DNA from: Streptosporangium amethystogenes
GTDB taxonomy: Bacteria; Actinomycetota; Actinomycetes; Streptosporangiales; Streptosporangiaceae
NCBI RefSeq assembly: GCF_000721075.1
Contig: NZ_JOEQ01000036.1
Span: forward strand, 1-64,000
Reading direction: 5' to 3'
DNA: 64,000 nt
Part shown: positions 52,959-61,924 of the stretch, piece after piece
Position numbering within the stretch: the first letter of the stretch is position 1
Layout: each line of letters begins with the position of its first letter
Program-made: the position numbers and the translations under genes
Notes under the pieces: model-generated
Databases searched by the model: none
What the model saw: the letters and a program-made list of their open reading frames with translations, nothing else
What the model was told of the DNA's origin: nothing

Positions 52959-54086
52959 CTACGCCATCGCCTCCTTCGCGCGGGAGGCCTCGACGGCCCT
53001 CTGCAGCAGTTCGGTCTCGGCGGGGTCGGCGGCCTCGCCGCGCACCTCGCGGACGAAGTCGAGGGCGACCTCGATCTCGGGGCGCCCGGTCACCCTGGGC
53101 CGGGTGACGGTCTCACCGACCCCGCCCTCGGGTTCGAAGGACAGGGCGAGGGTGTGCGGGAAGCGGGACCTGAGCCGCTCCATCGCACCCTTGGGCCGGA
53201 TCCGGTCGACGAGCGTCACCTGGAGCCAGTGGTCCTCGTAGCGGGCGTGCTCGGGTGCGGCCAGCAGGTCGTCGATGCGACCGGTGAGCCGGCCGACCGG
53301 CCTGGGCACCGGGGCCTCGGCGAACTCCGCGCGCTCGTACCCGCCGGGGCCGATGTCGACCAGCCAGGATCCCTTCACCTGGCCGGCCTCGGAGAAGGAG
53401 TAGGCGATCGGGGAACCGGAGTAGCGGACGGTCTCGCTCATCCGCTGACGACCGTGCAGGTGGCCGAGCGCCACGTAGTCGACACCGTCGAAGGCGGACA
53501 CCGGGACGTGCGCGACTCCTCCCACGCTGATGTCGCGCTCGCTGTCACTGCCCCGCCCCCCGGTCACGAACGCGTGGGCGAGGACCACCGACCGGGGTCC
53601 GCGCCGGGTGAGGTCGGCGCGGATCAGGGACATGGCGTGCCCGATCGCGGCGGTGTGGGTGCGCTCGGGCAGCTCCCAGGGGGCGCGCACCAGCTCGGGC
53701 TCCAGGTAGGGGATGCCGTAGAAGGCGACGTCGTCGACGACGACCGGCTCGCCGACCCGCTCGGGGTCGGTGCGCAGGTGGACGCCCGCCGCGTCGATGA
53801 GGTGCGCGCCGAAGCCGAGGCGGCGCGCCGAGTCGTGGTTACCGCTGATCAGCACGGTGCGCGCCCCGGTGTCGACCAGCCGCCGCAGCGCCTGGTTGCA
53901 CAACTCGACCGCGTCGACCGAGGGCAGCGCCCGGTCGTAGACGTCACCGGAGACCGCGACCACGTCGATCCGCTCCGATCTGACGGTCTCGATCAGGTGG
54001 TCGACGAAGGCACCCTGGGCGGCCAGGAGACTCTCCCGGTGGAACGAGCGGCCCAGGTGCCAGTCCGATGTGTGCAGCACCCGCAT
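52959..54086 (-). CDS. sbcD: SbcD, nuclease subunit of SbcCD
   Basis: A 375-residue Mre11-type phosphoesterase. ‘HTSDWHLGR’, ‘VAVSGDVYDRALPS’, ‘ISGNHDS’ and ‘YVALGHLHGRQ’ are the metal-binding motifs. It is the manganese-dependent exonuclease/endonuclease partner of SbcC, encoded immediately downstream. ATG 54086 starts the protein; the upstream 140 bases are shared with a divergent hydrolase gene. Confidence 0.95.
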   Translation of the reverse strand: MRVLHTSDWHLGRSFHRESLLAAQGAFVDHLIETVRSERIDVVAVSGDVYDRALPSVDAVELCNQALRRLVDTGARTVLISGNHDSARRLGFGAHLIDAAGVHLRTDPERVGEPVVVDDVAFYGIPYLEPELVRAPWELPERTHTAAIGHAMSLIRADLTRRGPRSVVLAHAFVTGGRGSDSERDISVGGVAHVPVSAFDGVDYVALGHLHGRQRMSETVRYSGSPIAYSFSEAGQVKGSWLVDIGPGGYERAEFAEAPVPRPVGRLTGRIDDLLAAPEHARYEDHWLQVTLVDRIRPKGAMERLRSRFPHTLALSFEPEGGVGETVTRPRVTGRPEIEVALDFVREVRGEAADPAETELLQRAVEASRAKEAMA

Positions 54087-54227
54087 GTCGCACGAAGCTA
54101 ACAGGACTCAGCGACAAATGTGGCCACTCACATCACTCGCATCGCCCGTTCCGCTCAGGGTTTTCGTCCATGGGTACGCTTGAAGATCAGAGGGAACGAT
54201 ACCGGGAAACGACGATCACGGAGGCGA

Positions 54228-55745
54228 GTGACGATCGGGGATCGGATCGGCAACCAGGCCGGCCGTGGCGTTCTGAGCGTCGCCTCCGGCCTGATTCTCG
54301 TGGTTCTCGCGACGGTGGGCTACACCCTGCCGCCGCCGTTCGACCCGACCCCGCTCCGCGCCGACCCGGTCTTCCAGACCCTTCCTCCCCAGCCGCTGGA
54401 CGAGGTCAGGCCGGTCGCCGCGACCAGGCAGATCACCACGCAGGACGTCACCGTCACGGCCGAGGACGGTATCCCCCTCCAGGCGACGATCCGCGCGCCG
54501 GTAGCCCCCGGGCGCCACCCGGCGCTGGTCTTCGTGCAGGGGGCCGGGCCCGGGGTCAGGGGAGAGTTCACGACCCAGGCCGAGTGGCTGGCCAGGGCCG
54601 GGATCGTCACCCTCGTCTACGACAAGCGGGCCGTGGGCTACGACTTCCGCAGCCGTGACTTCGGCCTGCTCGCCCGCGACGCCCTGCTCGTTCTGGAGGA
54701 GTTGCTCGTCCGCGACGACGTCGACCCGGCCAGAGCGGGACTCTGGGGGGTGAGCGAGGGCAGCTGGGTGGTACCCATCGCCGCCACCAGGAGCAGCGCC
54801 GTCGGGTTCACCGTGCTGGTGTCGGCCCCCAACGTCTCCCCCATGCGACAGGTGACCTGGGCGCTGGGCGAGCAGCTCGAACGGCTGTACGCGCCCAGAG
54901 GGGTACGCGAGCTGCTCACCCGCGCCATGGGCGCCGTGGACATGAACTTCCTGCGCTACGACGGTCTGCCCGCGCTGCGCGGGATGCGGCAGCCGGTCCT
55001 GGCCCTGTACGGCACGCGTGACCCCTCGATCCCGTTCGTGGAGAGCAGCATGGCGTTGACCGGCGCGCTCGCCGAGGGCGGTAACAGCGACTACACCATC
55101 CGCTACCTCGACCGCGCCGACCACGGCATGCGCGTGCACGGCGGCCCGTTCGCCCCCGGCTACCTGCAGACGCTGGCCAACTGGGTCCTGGGCCTGCCCG
55201 GCACGGCCAGGCCCGCGGTGCGCATCGCCGGTGCCACGCCGATCCAGCGCCTGGAGGCCAGCGACGTTCCCGCGGCTCCCTGGTACGCCGGGGGGACCGT
55301 CATCGGGCTGACGCTCTGCCTGGCCGCGGTCGGCTACGTGGTCGGCCCGGTGGCCGAGATGGTGGTGCGGCTCCGCGGCCGGTCACCCGCTGCGGAGACC
55401 AACGCCCGGATCTGGCCGCCGGTCCGGCGGCGGTTACGCCGGATGGCGTGGACCGGGGCCGGGCTGCTCGTCTCGGTGGTGGCGTTCATCACGCTGCTCG
55501 TGCTGTTCTCGGTCAACCAGGCCGGGGCGTGGCCCGCGGTGCTCACCGGGTGGCTGGTCATCAGGATCCTGGCGCTGCTGATGCTGCTGCAGGAGGTCAC
55601 CGGCGTGGCGGCCGTCGCCGCGGGGTTGCGGGAGGGCTGGGAGCCCTCACGCCCGCAGAGTTTCGCGATCGCCGGGGTGCTCGGCGGCACCGCCCTGCTC
55701 CTGGTGGCCGCGGCCTACTACGGCCTGTTCGCCTTCCCCTGGTGA
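54228..55745 (+). CDS. Membrane-attached alpha/beta hydrolase
   Basis: A 505-residue protein in three parts. An N-terminal membrane helix (‘GVLSVASGLILVVLATVGYT’) is followed by an extracytoplasmic alpha/beta hydrolase domain with nucleophile ‘GVSEGSW’, ‘LYGTRDPSIPF’ (acid) and ‘DRADHGM’ (His). The C-terminal 140 residues contain three to four more membrane helices. GTG 54228 follows GGAGG closely. Its substrate is unknown; the architecture recalls dienelactone-hydrolase/S9-like exported esterases anchored by a membrane tail. Confidence 0.8.
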   Translation: MTIGDRIGNQAGRGVLSVASGLILVVLATVGYTLPPPFDPTPLRADPVFQTLPPQPLDEVRPVAATRQITTQDVTVTAEDGIPLQATIRAPVAPGRHPALVFVQGAGPGVRGEFTTQAEWLARAGIVTLVYDKRAVGYDFRSRDFGLLARDALLVLEELLVRDDVDPARAGLWGVSEGSWVVPIAATRSSAVGFTVLVSAPNVSPMRQVTWALGEQLERLYAPRGVRELLTRAMGAVDMNFLRYDGLPALRGMRQPVLALYGTRDPSIPFVESSMALTGALAEGGNSDYTIRYLDRADHGMRVHGGPFAPGYLQTLANWVLGLPGTARPAVRIAGATPIQRLEASDVPAAPWYAGGTVIGLTLCLAAVGYVVGPVAEMVVRLRGRSPAAETNARIWPPVRRRLRRMAWTGAGLLVSVVAFITLLVLFSVNQAGAWPAVLTGWLVIRILALLMLLQEVTGVAAVAAGLREGWEPSRPQSFAIAGVLGGTALLLVAAAYYGLFAFPW

Positions 55746-55817
55746 TGTCCTGCCGGCGGGTTCCCGTTCCCCCCACGCCGCCTCCCGCATCCTGACCTGA
55801 CGGCGAGGCCCGGAAGG

Positions 55818-56699
55818 TCAGCGAGGTTCGTAAGGGTTGTCCGGCCAGGAGGGGACCGCGGCGGAGAGGTCGTGGGAGACCTTCATCGGGAACTTCGCCG
55901 GCCGCTTCTCCAGGAAGGCCGTGACGCCCTCGACGCTGTCGGGCGCGGAGCCGAAGTCGCGCATCAGCATCGAGTCGGCTCGGTGGGCCTCCCAGGGGGA
56001 GGCGGCCGACAGGCCCGACCACATGAGCCGCCGGATCGCGGCGACCGAGACGGCGGAGGTGTTGTCGGCGATCTCGCGGGCCAGCGCGTGGGCGGCGGGG
56101 AGCAGCTCGCCGGGGGCGACGACCTTGGAGACCAGACGCCCCTGGAGCGCCTCGGCGGCAGGGAAGACCCTGCCGGTGACGGCCCATTCCATGGCCTGGG
56201 AGATGCCGACGAGCCGGGGCAGGAACCAACTGGAGGCGGCCTCGGTCACGATGCCACGCCGGGCGAAGACGAAGCCGAACCTGGCGGTGTCGGAGGCGAG
56301 CCTGATGTCCATCGGGAGCGTCATCGTCACCCCGACGCCCACGGCGGGACCGTTGATCGCGGCGATGACCGGCTTGAGCGACCTGGCGATCCGGAGCGCG
56401 ACCGTGCCGCCGCCGTCGCGGGGCGAGCCGTCGACGGTGTCCTCACCGCCGAACATCTCCTCGCTCCTGTCGTGGTTGAAGGTGTCACCGCCACCCCCGA
56501 GGTCCGCGCCCGCGCAGAAGGCGCGGCCCCGGCCGGTGACGATCACGACGCGCACCTCGTCGTCGGCGTCGGCCAGGTCGAAGGCGTCGATCAGCTCGCG
56601 GCGCATCGTGTAGGTGAAGGCGTTGAGGCGGTGCGGACGGTCGAGGGTGATGGTGGCGATGCCGTCAGCCACGCCGTACTCGATCTCGGTGAAAACCAT
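55818..56699 (-). CDS. Enoyl-CoA hydratase/isomerase-family protein
   Basis: A 293-residue crotonase. ‘ITLDRPHRLNAFTYTMRRELIDAF’-type sequence, ‘VVIVTGRGRAFCAGADLGGG’ (oxyanion hole) and ‘PVIAAINGPAVGVGVTMTLPMDIRLASD’-type sequence are typical. ‘FARRGIVTEAASSWFLPRLVG’ holds the catalytic Glu. ATG 56699. It probably hydrates a 2-enoyl-CoA; nearby genes do not reveal the pathway. Confidence 0.92.
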   Translation of the reverse strand: MVFTEIEYGVADGIATITLDRPHRLNAFTYTMRRELIDAFDLADADDEVRVVIVTGRGRAFCAGADLGGGGDTFNHDRSEEMFGGEDTVDGSPRDGGGTVALRIARSLKPVIAAINGPAVGVGVTMTLPMDIRLASDTARFGFVFARRGIVTEAASSWFLPRLVGISQAMEWAVTGRVFPAAEALQGRLVSKVVAPGELLPAAHALAREIADNTSAVSVAAIRRLMWSGLSAASPWEAHRADSMLMRDFGSAPDSVEGVTAFLEKRPAKFPMKVSHDLSAAVPSWPDNPYEPR

Positions 56700-56850
56700 G
56701 ACCGAATCTTATTCCAGTCAAAATCACAGGATAAAGCCTTGCCGACTTCCCGAGTTGTTCACCGACTTGTCGCCCGCGACCTGGTTTCGCCCCCCTACCA
56801 TCTCCCTGCAGCGGTCAAGCCCGAGTCAGGCGCGAGGAAACGGGGAGCAA

Positions 56851-58308
56851 TTGCGGGACAGATCAAAGCCGCCCGGCGTCGGTGCGGTCATCGGCTGGAC
56901 GGCGCTGGCCGCCATCGCCCCGGGCGCCGCGCATCTGCGCGCCGGATGGCGAAGGACCGGACTGGCGCTGCTGTGCGCGTACGCGGCGCTGCTGCTGCCC
57001 CTGCTCTGGATCGCGCTCGCCTCCGACCTCGGTGACCTCGCCGGGCGGTTGGTCTCCTCCTCCTGGCTGACCGGCGTCACGGTGGCCTCGCTGGCGCTCG
57101 GCGTCGCCTGGTTCGTCCTGGTCGTGCACTCGTTCGTGGTGATGAACCCCGGCACGCTGCCCGGCGCCGGGCAGGCGGTCGCCGGGGTTCTGGCGGGAAC
57201 GCTCGCGGTGACCGTACTGCTGCCGTTCGGCCTCCTCGGACAGTACGCGGCGGTCTCGCAGTCGGCACTGGACGACGTCTTCACTGCCCCGTCCACCTCA
57301 CGCCCCACCGGCGGCGGGGGTGGAGAGGACGACCCGTGGGCGGGCCGCGACCGGGTGAACATCCTGCTGCTCGGCGGGGACGCCGACACCCACCGGGTGG
57401 GCGTGCGGACCGACAGCGTCAACGTGGCCAGCATAGATGTCAAAACCGGCAACACCGTGCTGCTGAGCCTGCCGCGCAACCTGGAGAACATCCGCTTCGT
57501 CCCCGGCTCCCCCATGGCGAGGCGCTTTCCCGACGGATTCAGGCTCCCGGCCAATCCGGACGGCTCGCGCGAGGACCTGCTCTTCGCCGTCTGGGAGTAC
57601 GCCGACGCGCACCCGGAGATCTTCGGGGGCCGCGGGAAGCAGGGAGCGAAGACGCTCATCGACACGGTCGGCTACACACTGGGCCTGAAGATCGACTGGT
57701 ATGCCCTGGCCAACATGTGGGGCTTCGCCCGGCTGATCGACGCGATCGGCGGCGTGACGGTGACCGTGCCCCAGGACGTGGTCTTCGGCAAGTACGACGA
57801 GGGCCTGGTCAAGGCGGGTACCCGCAGGCTGCGCGGCGCCGACGCGATGTGGTTCGCCCGCTCGCGCACCAACAGCGACGACTACACCCGGATGGGGCGC
57901 CAGCGGTGCGTGCTGGGCGCCCTGCTCTCCCAGGCGGACCCGGCGACCGTGCTGTCGCGGTTCAACCAGGTCGCGCTGGCCACCAAGGAACTGCTGCGGA
58001 CCGACATCCCGCGCCCGATGCTGGAGCACCTGGTCCCGCTGGCGCTGAAGGTCAAGAACGCGAAGGTGACCAGCGTCCAGTTCGTCCCGCCGCTGATCAA
58101 CACCGGCTACCCCGACTGGAGCAGGATCCGCACGATCACCGCGAAGGCCCTGCACTCCTCGGCCGTCATCAGGCGTCCCCTCACCGCCACCGCGCCCCCC
58201 ACGTCCACCCCTCGGGCCACGACCTCCCGCACGCCCCTCCCCAGGGCGAGCAGCACGGCGAAGCCGGACCCGACCGCTCCCAAGGGCATCGCCGAAGGCT
58301 GCGGCTGA
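56851..58308 (+). CDS. LCP-family (LytR-CpsA-Psr) cell-wall glycopolymer ligase
   Basis: A 485-residue membrane protein. Three or four helices (about residues 10-140) are followed by an extracytoplasmic LCP domain: ‘DRVNILLLGGDADTHRVGVRTDSVNVASID’-type sequence, ‘LLSLPRNLENI’, ‘IGGVTVTVPQDV’ and ‘ADAMWFARSRTNSDDYTRMGRQRCVL’-type sequence with the Arg cluster that holds the polyprenyl pyrophosphate. LCP enzymes attach teichoic acid, arabinogalactan or capsule to peptidoglycan. The Ser/Thr/Pro-rich tail is probably disordered. TTG 56851 has GGGGAG upstream. Confidence 0.88.
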   Translation: MRDRSKPPGVGAVIGWTALAAIAPGAAHLRAGWRRTGLALLCAYAALLLPLLWIALASDLGDLAGRLVSSSWLTGVTVASLALGVAWFVLVVHSFVVMNPGTLPGAGQAVAGVLAGTLAVTVLLPFGLLGQYAAVSQSALDDVFTAPSTSRPTGGGGGEDDPWAGRDRVNILLLGGDADTHRVGVRTDSVNVASIDVKTGNTVLLSLPRNLENIRFVPGSPMARRFPDGFRLPANPDGSREDLLFAVWEYADAHPEIFGGRGKQGAKTLIDTVGYTLGLKIDWYALANMWGFARLIDAIGGVTVTVPQDVVFGKYDEGLVKAGTRRLRGADAMWFARSRTNSDDYTRMGRQRCVLGALLSQADPATVLSRFNQVALATKELLRTDIPRPMLEHLVPLALKVKNAKVTSVQFVPPLINTGYPDWSRIRTITAKALHSSAVIRRPLTATAPPTSTPRATTSRTPLPRASSTAKPDPTAPKGIAEGCG

Positions 58309-58366
58309 GCGGGGCCGTACTACCTGAATGCGGGCCGGTGCTCCAGCCTTCAGAGTGGGGAGCGCG

Positions 58367-59380
58367 TCAAGCCGAGTACGACTCCTTGGCCAAGCGGCGG
58401 ACACGGGCCTCGTCGATGCGGTGGCCCAGGCCCGGCTGGGTGAGTGGCACGGCCACCACGCCGCCGGAGGCGCCGACCGGCGGGTCGACGATCTGCGCGC
58501 TGCGCGGCGGTTCGGCCACGTCGCAGGGCAGGGTGCAGCCGGGCAGGCTGGCGGCGGCGACGGTGGCCGCGCGGGCCAGCCCGGTGCCCCGGCCTCCGGC
58601 GCAGGCGATATCCCATCCGGCGCGCATCGCACGGTCGTGCACCCGCCGTACCTCGCGCAGGGAGCCCAGGGCCGACGGGCGGAGCAGCAGCGCCCTGCCC
58701 GCCCCCGCGGCGATCGCCTCGTCCAGCTCCGCGGCCGAGGCGACCTCGAGCAGGACCGGGGCGGCGACGCGCTGCTGCAGGTCGGCGTGGTCGGCCAGAC
58801 CGGCGGGACCGGCGAAGGGACGTTCGATGGCGGAGAGCGTGTAGGCGTCCAGCGCCTCAAGGGCGGCGACGTCGCGGTAGGCGCCGCGGGCGTCCACGCT
58901 GATGCCCAGCACGGGGTACGCCTGGCGGACGGCGCGCAGCGGCTCGATGTCCCAGCCGGGGTGGACATCCAGGGTGACGTGGGCGTACCCGGCGCAGACG
59001 TGCCGGTTCACCCGGGCGACCAGGCTCTCCAGGTTGCGGTCGGCGCCGATCCTGACGGTAGCCGTGAGGGAGGTACGGGTACCGCCCAGCGCGTGGGCCA
59101 GCGGCACTCCGCGCATCCTCGCCCACAGGTCCCAGCAGGCCATGTCGGCGGCGGATCCACCGGGGACGGCGCCGAGCTCGTCGGGGTGCTCCCAGTCGAC
59201 GCCGATCAGCGCCTGCGCGAGCCCCTCCTCCAACGCGACCCAGGTCTTGGGGTCGGCGTCGACGACCTCGCCCCACCCGGTCATGCCCCCGTAGTCGGTG
59301 ATCCGGACGAGGATACTCTCCGGCCGCCTGCCGTACGGCAGCACCAGCCGGAACACCTCAAGCTCGCGGACACGCGGCAT
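58367..59380 (-). CDS. Enolase-superfamily protein (NAAAR/OSBS-like) lacking catalytic lysines
   Basis: A 337-residue protein clearly aligned with N-acylamino-acid racemase/o-succinylbenzoate synthase: ‘GYAHVTLDVHPGWDIEPLRAVR’-type sequence, ‘SVDARGAY’, ‘AIERPF’, ‘VLLEVASAAEL’ and ‘RGTGLARAATVAAASLPGCTLP’-type sequence. The KxK general-base motif is replaced by Thr136-Leu-Asp138, the second catalytic lysine by Arg234, and one metal Asp by Glu212. Asp163 and Glu186 remain. Normal racemase or synthase chemistry is therefore doubtful. ATG 59380 has AAGGGGGG upstream. It is downstream of an MFS gene on the same strand but with a hairpin between them. Confidence 0.85.
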   Translation of the reverse strand: MPRVRELEVFRLVLPYGRRPESILVRITDYGGMTGWGEVVDADPKTWVALEEGLAQALIGVDWEHPDELGAVPGGSAADMACWDLWARMRGVPLAHALGGTRTSLTATVRIGADRNLESLVARVNRHVCAGYAHVTLDVHPGWDIEPLRAVRQAYPVLGISVDARGAYRDVAALEALDAYTLSAIERPFAGPAGLADHADLQQRVAAPVLLEVASAAELDEAIAAGAGRALLLRPSALGSLREVRRVHDRAMRAGWDIACAGGRGTGLARAATVAAASLPGCTLPCDVAEPPRSAQIVDPPVGASGGVVAVPLTQPGLGHRIDEARVRRLAKESYSA

Positions 59381-59433
59381 GACCCCCCCTTGACCTCTCC
59401 GAACCCGGAGAATTCAAGCTCCTAAAACACGAA

Positions 59434-59451
59434 TCCCGCCCGAGGGCGGGA
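59434..59451 (-). terminator. Terminator-like hairpin between MFS and enolase-like genes
   Basis: TCCCGCCC and GGGCGGGA form a GC-rich stem with a very short loop. On the minus strand it is followed by ATTCGTGTTTTAGG, which is T-rich. It should end transcripts of the MFS gene before the enolase-like gene. A T6 run near 59540 lies in the same gap. Confidence 0.6.
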
Positions 59452-59616
59452 CTTCTCTCAACACCACCGGGAACGGCGTTCTTCCATGGTGCCACGGCGG
59501 CCCGCGAATGCCCCCTGCTTGCGAGGGTGGGATTAGGTCAGGTTTTTTACGATATTTCTGGCGCTTTCGGTGCGGAGAGAACTCAGGTCGGGTACGGAGG
59601 CAGACCCAGGAGGAGC

Positions 59617-60987
59617 TCAGCCCCGGACAGGGGCGTCGGCTCTGACCCGGGCGCCGACCAGGGCTCCGGTGGTCGCCATCAACGCCGCCAGCCCGAAACA
59701 GAGCAGGTAGGCGACGGCCGAGGCACCCAGTGCCGCCAGGAGCGCGCCGGCGACCGCGACGGAGACGACCGTGTACACCGACTCCGCGACCCCCAGTGAC
59801 GCGCTGTTCTCCCCCTCCTCCCCCGGGGGTGACAGCTCCAGGACGAGCACCGACAACGTCGGGTACACGATGCCCATGCCGAGCCCCAGGACGATCTCCC
59901 CGAGGAACGCGGCGGCGACCGGGACGACGGCGAAGACGGTCAGGCCCATCAGCACGAGTCCCACGGCGATCAGCACCGAACCGCAGCACAGCACCAGGAC
60001 CCGGTCGAAACTCCGGCGACCCACCACCCACGAGCCGAACGACCAGCTCAGCGCGCCACCGGTGAGGGTGAGCCCGGCCATGGTCAGCGACAGGCCACGC
60101 TCCTCGTTGAGCATCAGCGGCAGGAACGCCTCCCCGCCGATGGCCGCGCCCGCCGCGATGCCCCGCAGTGAGATCACCGAGGGCAGGCCCCTGGCCGCGC
60201 GCAGGGTTCCCTCAGGGAGCAGCCGGGGCAGCGCCGCGACCAGCGTGGCCAGCCCGACGACCAGCAGGACGAACCCGGCGCCGCGCGCCGCGCCCCCGTA
60301 CTGCATCAGTGCCGCGCCGACCGCGACGAGCACCGCCCAGCCCAGCCGTCGCGCGATCGAGGAGCGCGGGCCGGTCCGCGGCCGGTCCGACATGGGCGCG
60401 GCGGCCAGCCCTCGCCAGAGCAGCAGCGCCGCGGGGAGGAGGAGCACCGTCACGCCGATGAAGACCCAGCGCCAGCTCGCGTGCTCCACCACGAGGCCGG
60501 TGATCACCGGCCCCACCATGGAGGGCACCACCCAGGCCGTCGCGAAGATCGAGAACACCCGGGGGTGCGTCTCGGCCGGGTAGACCCGCGAGACCAGCAC
60601 GTACATCGCGACCTGGAAGACGCCTCCGCCGAAGCCCTGCACGAAACGGCCCACGACGAACACGTCCATCGTCAGCGCCGTCCCGGCCACGACCAGCCCC
60701 GTGGCGAAAAGCGCCACGCCGACCCAGAGCGGCGCCACCGGCCCCCTGACGTCGCCCCAGCGCCCGCCCAGCACCGTCGCGATCACTCCGGCCGCCATCG
60801 CCCCGCTGAACGCCAGCCCGTACAGCGCGTGACCGTCCAGCTCGTCGGCCACGACCGGCATGGCGGTGGCCACCGCCAGGTACTCGAAGGCGACCAGGGA
60901 GATGAGTGCCACCAGCCCGACGGTCAGGGCACGGTGCCGCGCGGCGAATATCCCGACGGCCTGCTTTTCGCCCGTGATGGTAATCAT
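59617..60987 (-). CDS. MFS transporter (DHA-type)
   Basis: A 456-residue membrane protein with 12-14 predicted helices. ‘EYLAVATAMPVVADELDG’ in helix 1, ‘GGRWGDVRGP’ (motif A) and ‘GFGGGVFQVAMYVLVSRVYP’-type sequence fit MFS drug exporters. The ATG at 60987 begins just before the first helix. It lies head-to-tail with the TetR gene upstream (49-base gap), so the two could share a transcript. Confidence 0.88.
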   Translation of the reverse strand: MITITGEKQAVGIFAARHRALTVGLVALISLVAFEYLAVATAMPVVADELDGHALYGLAFSGAMAAGVIATVLGGRWGDVRGPVAPLWVGVALFATGLVVAGTALTMDVFVVGRFVQGFGGGVFQVAMYVLVSRVYPAETHPRVFSIFATAWVVPSMVGPVITGLVVEHASWRWVFIGVTVLLLPAALLLWRGLAAAPMSDRPRTGPRSSIARRLGWAVLVAVGAALMQYGGAARGAGFVLLVVGLATLVAALPRLLPEGTLRAARGLPSVISLRGIAAGAAIGGEAFLPLMLNEERGLSLTMAGLTLTGGALSWSFGSWVVGRRSFDRVLVLCCGSVLIAVGLVLMGLTVFAVVPVAAAFLGEIVLGLGMGIVYPTLSVLVLELSPPGEEGENSASLGVAESVYTVVSVAVAGALLAALGASAVAYLLCFGLAALMATTGALVGARVRADAPVRG

Positions 60988-61035
60988 GGGCCGACGGTAC
61001 GCCCGGCGCCTCACCCCCGGCATCGGGCCTCCGGG

Positions 61036-61773
61036 TCAGTCCTTGGTCGTAGGACCGGCCTCCCGGATGTGCGAGACCAGCCCCCTCAGCAGCAGGTCGA
61101 GCCCGAACTCGAACCGCTCCGTGCCGTTGGCGTCCATCAGGTCGTCGATCCGGGCGACGAGGTTGGGGAACCGGTCGACGGGCAGGCCACGGTAGAACGT
61201 GGCGATCTGGCCGAAGAACTCGCTCATGAACTCCCCCAGCTCCTTGCCGCTGCCGCGCTGCCGGCTGACGTAGAGAGAGCCCTCGTAGGCGTCCGAGCAG
61301 ACGTACAGGCCGAGACGGTCGATCATCATGGCGGCGGACTTGGGCGGCACCCCGCCCGCGAGCATGATGGCCAGCTGTCCCTCGGCCACCCGCAGCCCGT
61401 TGGGACCGGTCGGGATGGTGGCCAGGCCGACCCTGGCAATGTCGGCGTGGGCCCTGAACACCAGAAAGGCCTGCATGATCAGCTCCCTGATCTGCTCAAG
61501 CCAGCGCTCGGGATCAGGCTCGGGCACCCGGATCTCACTCATGACCTCGTCATAGATCAGCTCAAGCAGTTCCTCCTTGTTCGCCACATGGGCGTAGAGC
61601 GAGGCGGGGCCGGTGTCGAGTGCTTGGGCGACGCGGCGCATGCTCAGCGCGTCCAGGCCCTCGGCGTCGATGAGGCGCAGCCCGGTGGCGACGATGAGAT
61701 CCCTGCTCAGGACGGTTCTCGGGGCACTCGCCTTGCGGGTCTTGCGCCACGGCGGGGCGGGGATCTGGGTCAC
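61036..61773 (-). CDS. TetR-family transcriptional regulator
   Basis: A 245-residue regulator. ‘LSRDLIVATGLRLIDAEGLDALSMRRVAQALDTGPASLYAHVANKEELLEL’-type sequence is the DNA-binding head, and the C-terminal domain is of the TetR_C type. GTG 61773 is the start. It is divergent from a DHA2 exporter across a 151-base region packed with CGAACA-type repeats, which are almost certainly its operators. Confidence 0.9.
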   Translation of the reverse strand: MTQIPAPPWRKTRKASAPRTVLSRDLIVATGLRLIDAEGLDALSMRRVAQALDTGPASLYAHVANKEELLELIYDEVMSEIRVPEPDPERWLEQIRELIMQAFLVFRAHADIARVGLATIPTGPNGLRVAEGQLAIMLAGGVPPKSAAMMIDRLGLYVCSDAYEGSLYVSRQRGSGKELGEFMSEFFGQIATFYRGLPVDRFPNLVARIDDLMDANGTERFEFGLDLLLRGLVSHIREAGPTTKD

Positions 61774-61806
61774 CCGCCGATCCTATACCGCAACGAATCG
61801 CGTTCA

Positions 61807-61893
61807 CGAACACCGTACTTAGCGCGAACAATGTACTTGACACGAACAGTGTTCGCCCATAAAACCATGTTCGTATAAAACGAACAGCGTTCG
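61807..61893. promoter_or_regulatory. Array of CGAACA/TGTTCG operators over the exporter promoter
   Basis: Related sites are at 61807-61818, 61825-61836, 61843-61855 and 61881-61893, plus a half-site at 61866-61873. The 61843 and 61881 sites are full palindromes (CGAACAGTGTTCG and CGAACAGCGTTCG). Centres are about 18-20 bp apart. TTGACA 61837-61842 and TAAAAC 61860-61865 (17-bp spacer) form a promoter whose spacer is one palindrome. Confidence 0.75.
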
Positions 61894-61924
61894 TCGATCA
61901 TTCGACCTCCGATCGGAGCCCCCC

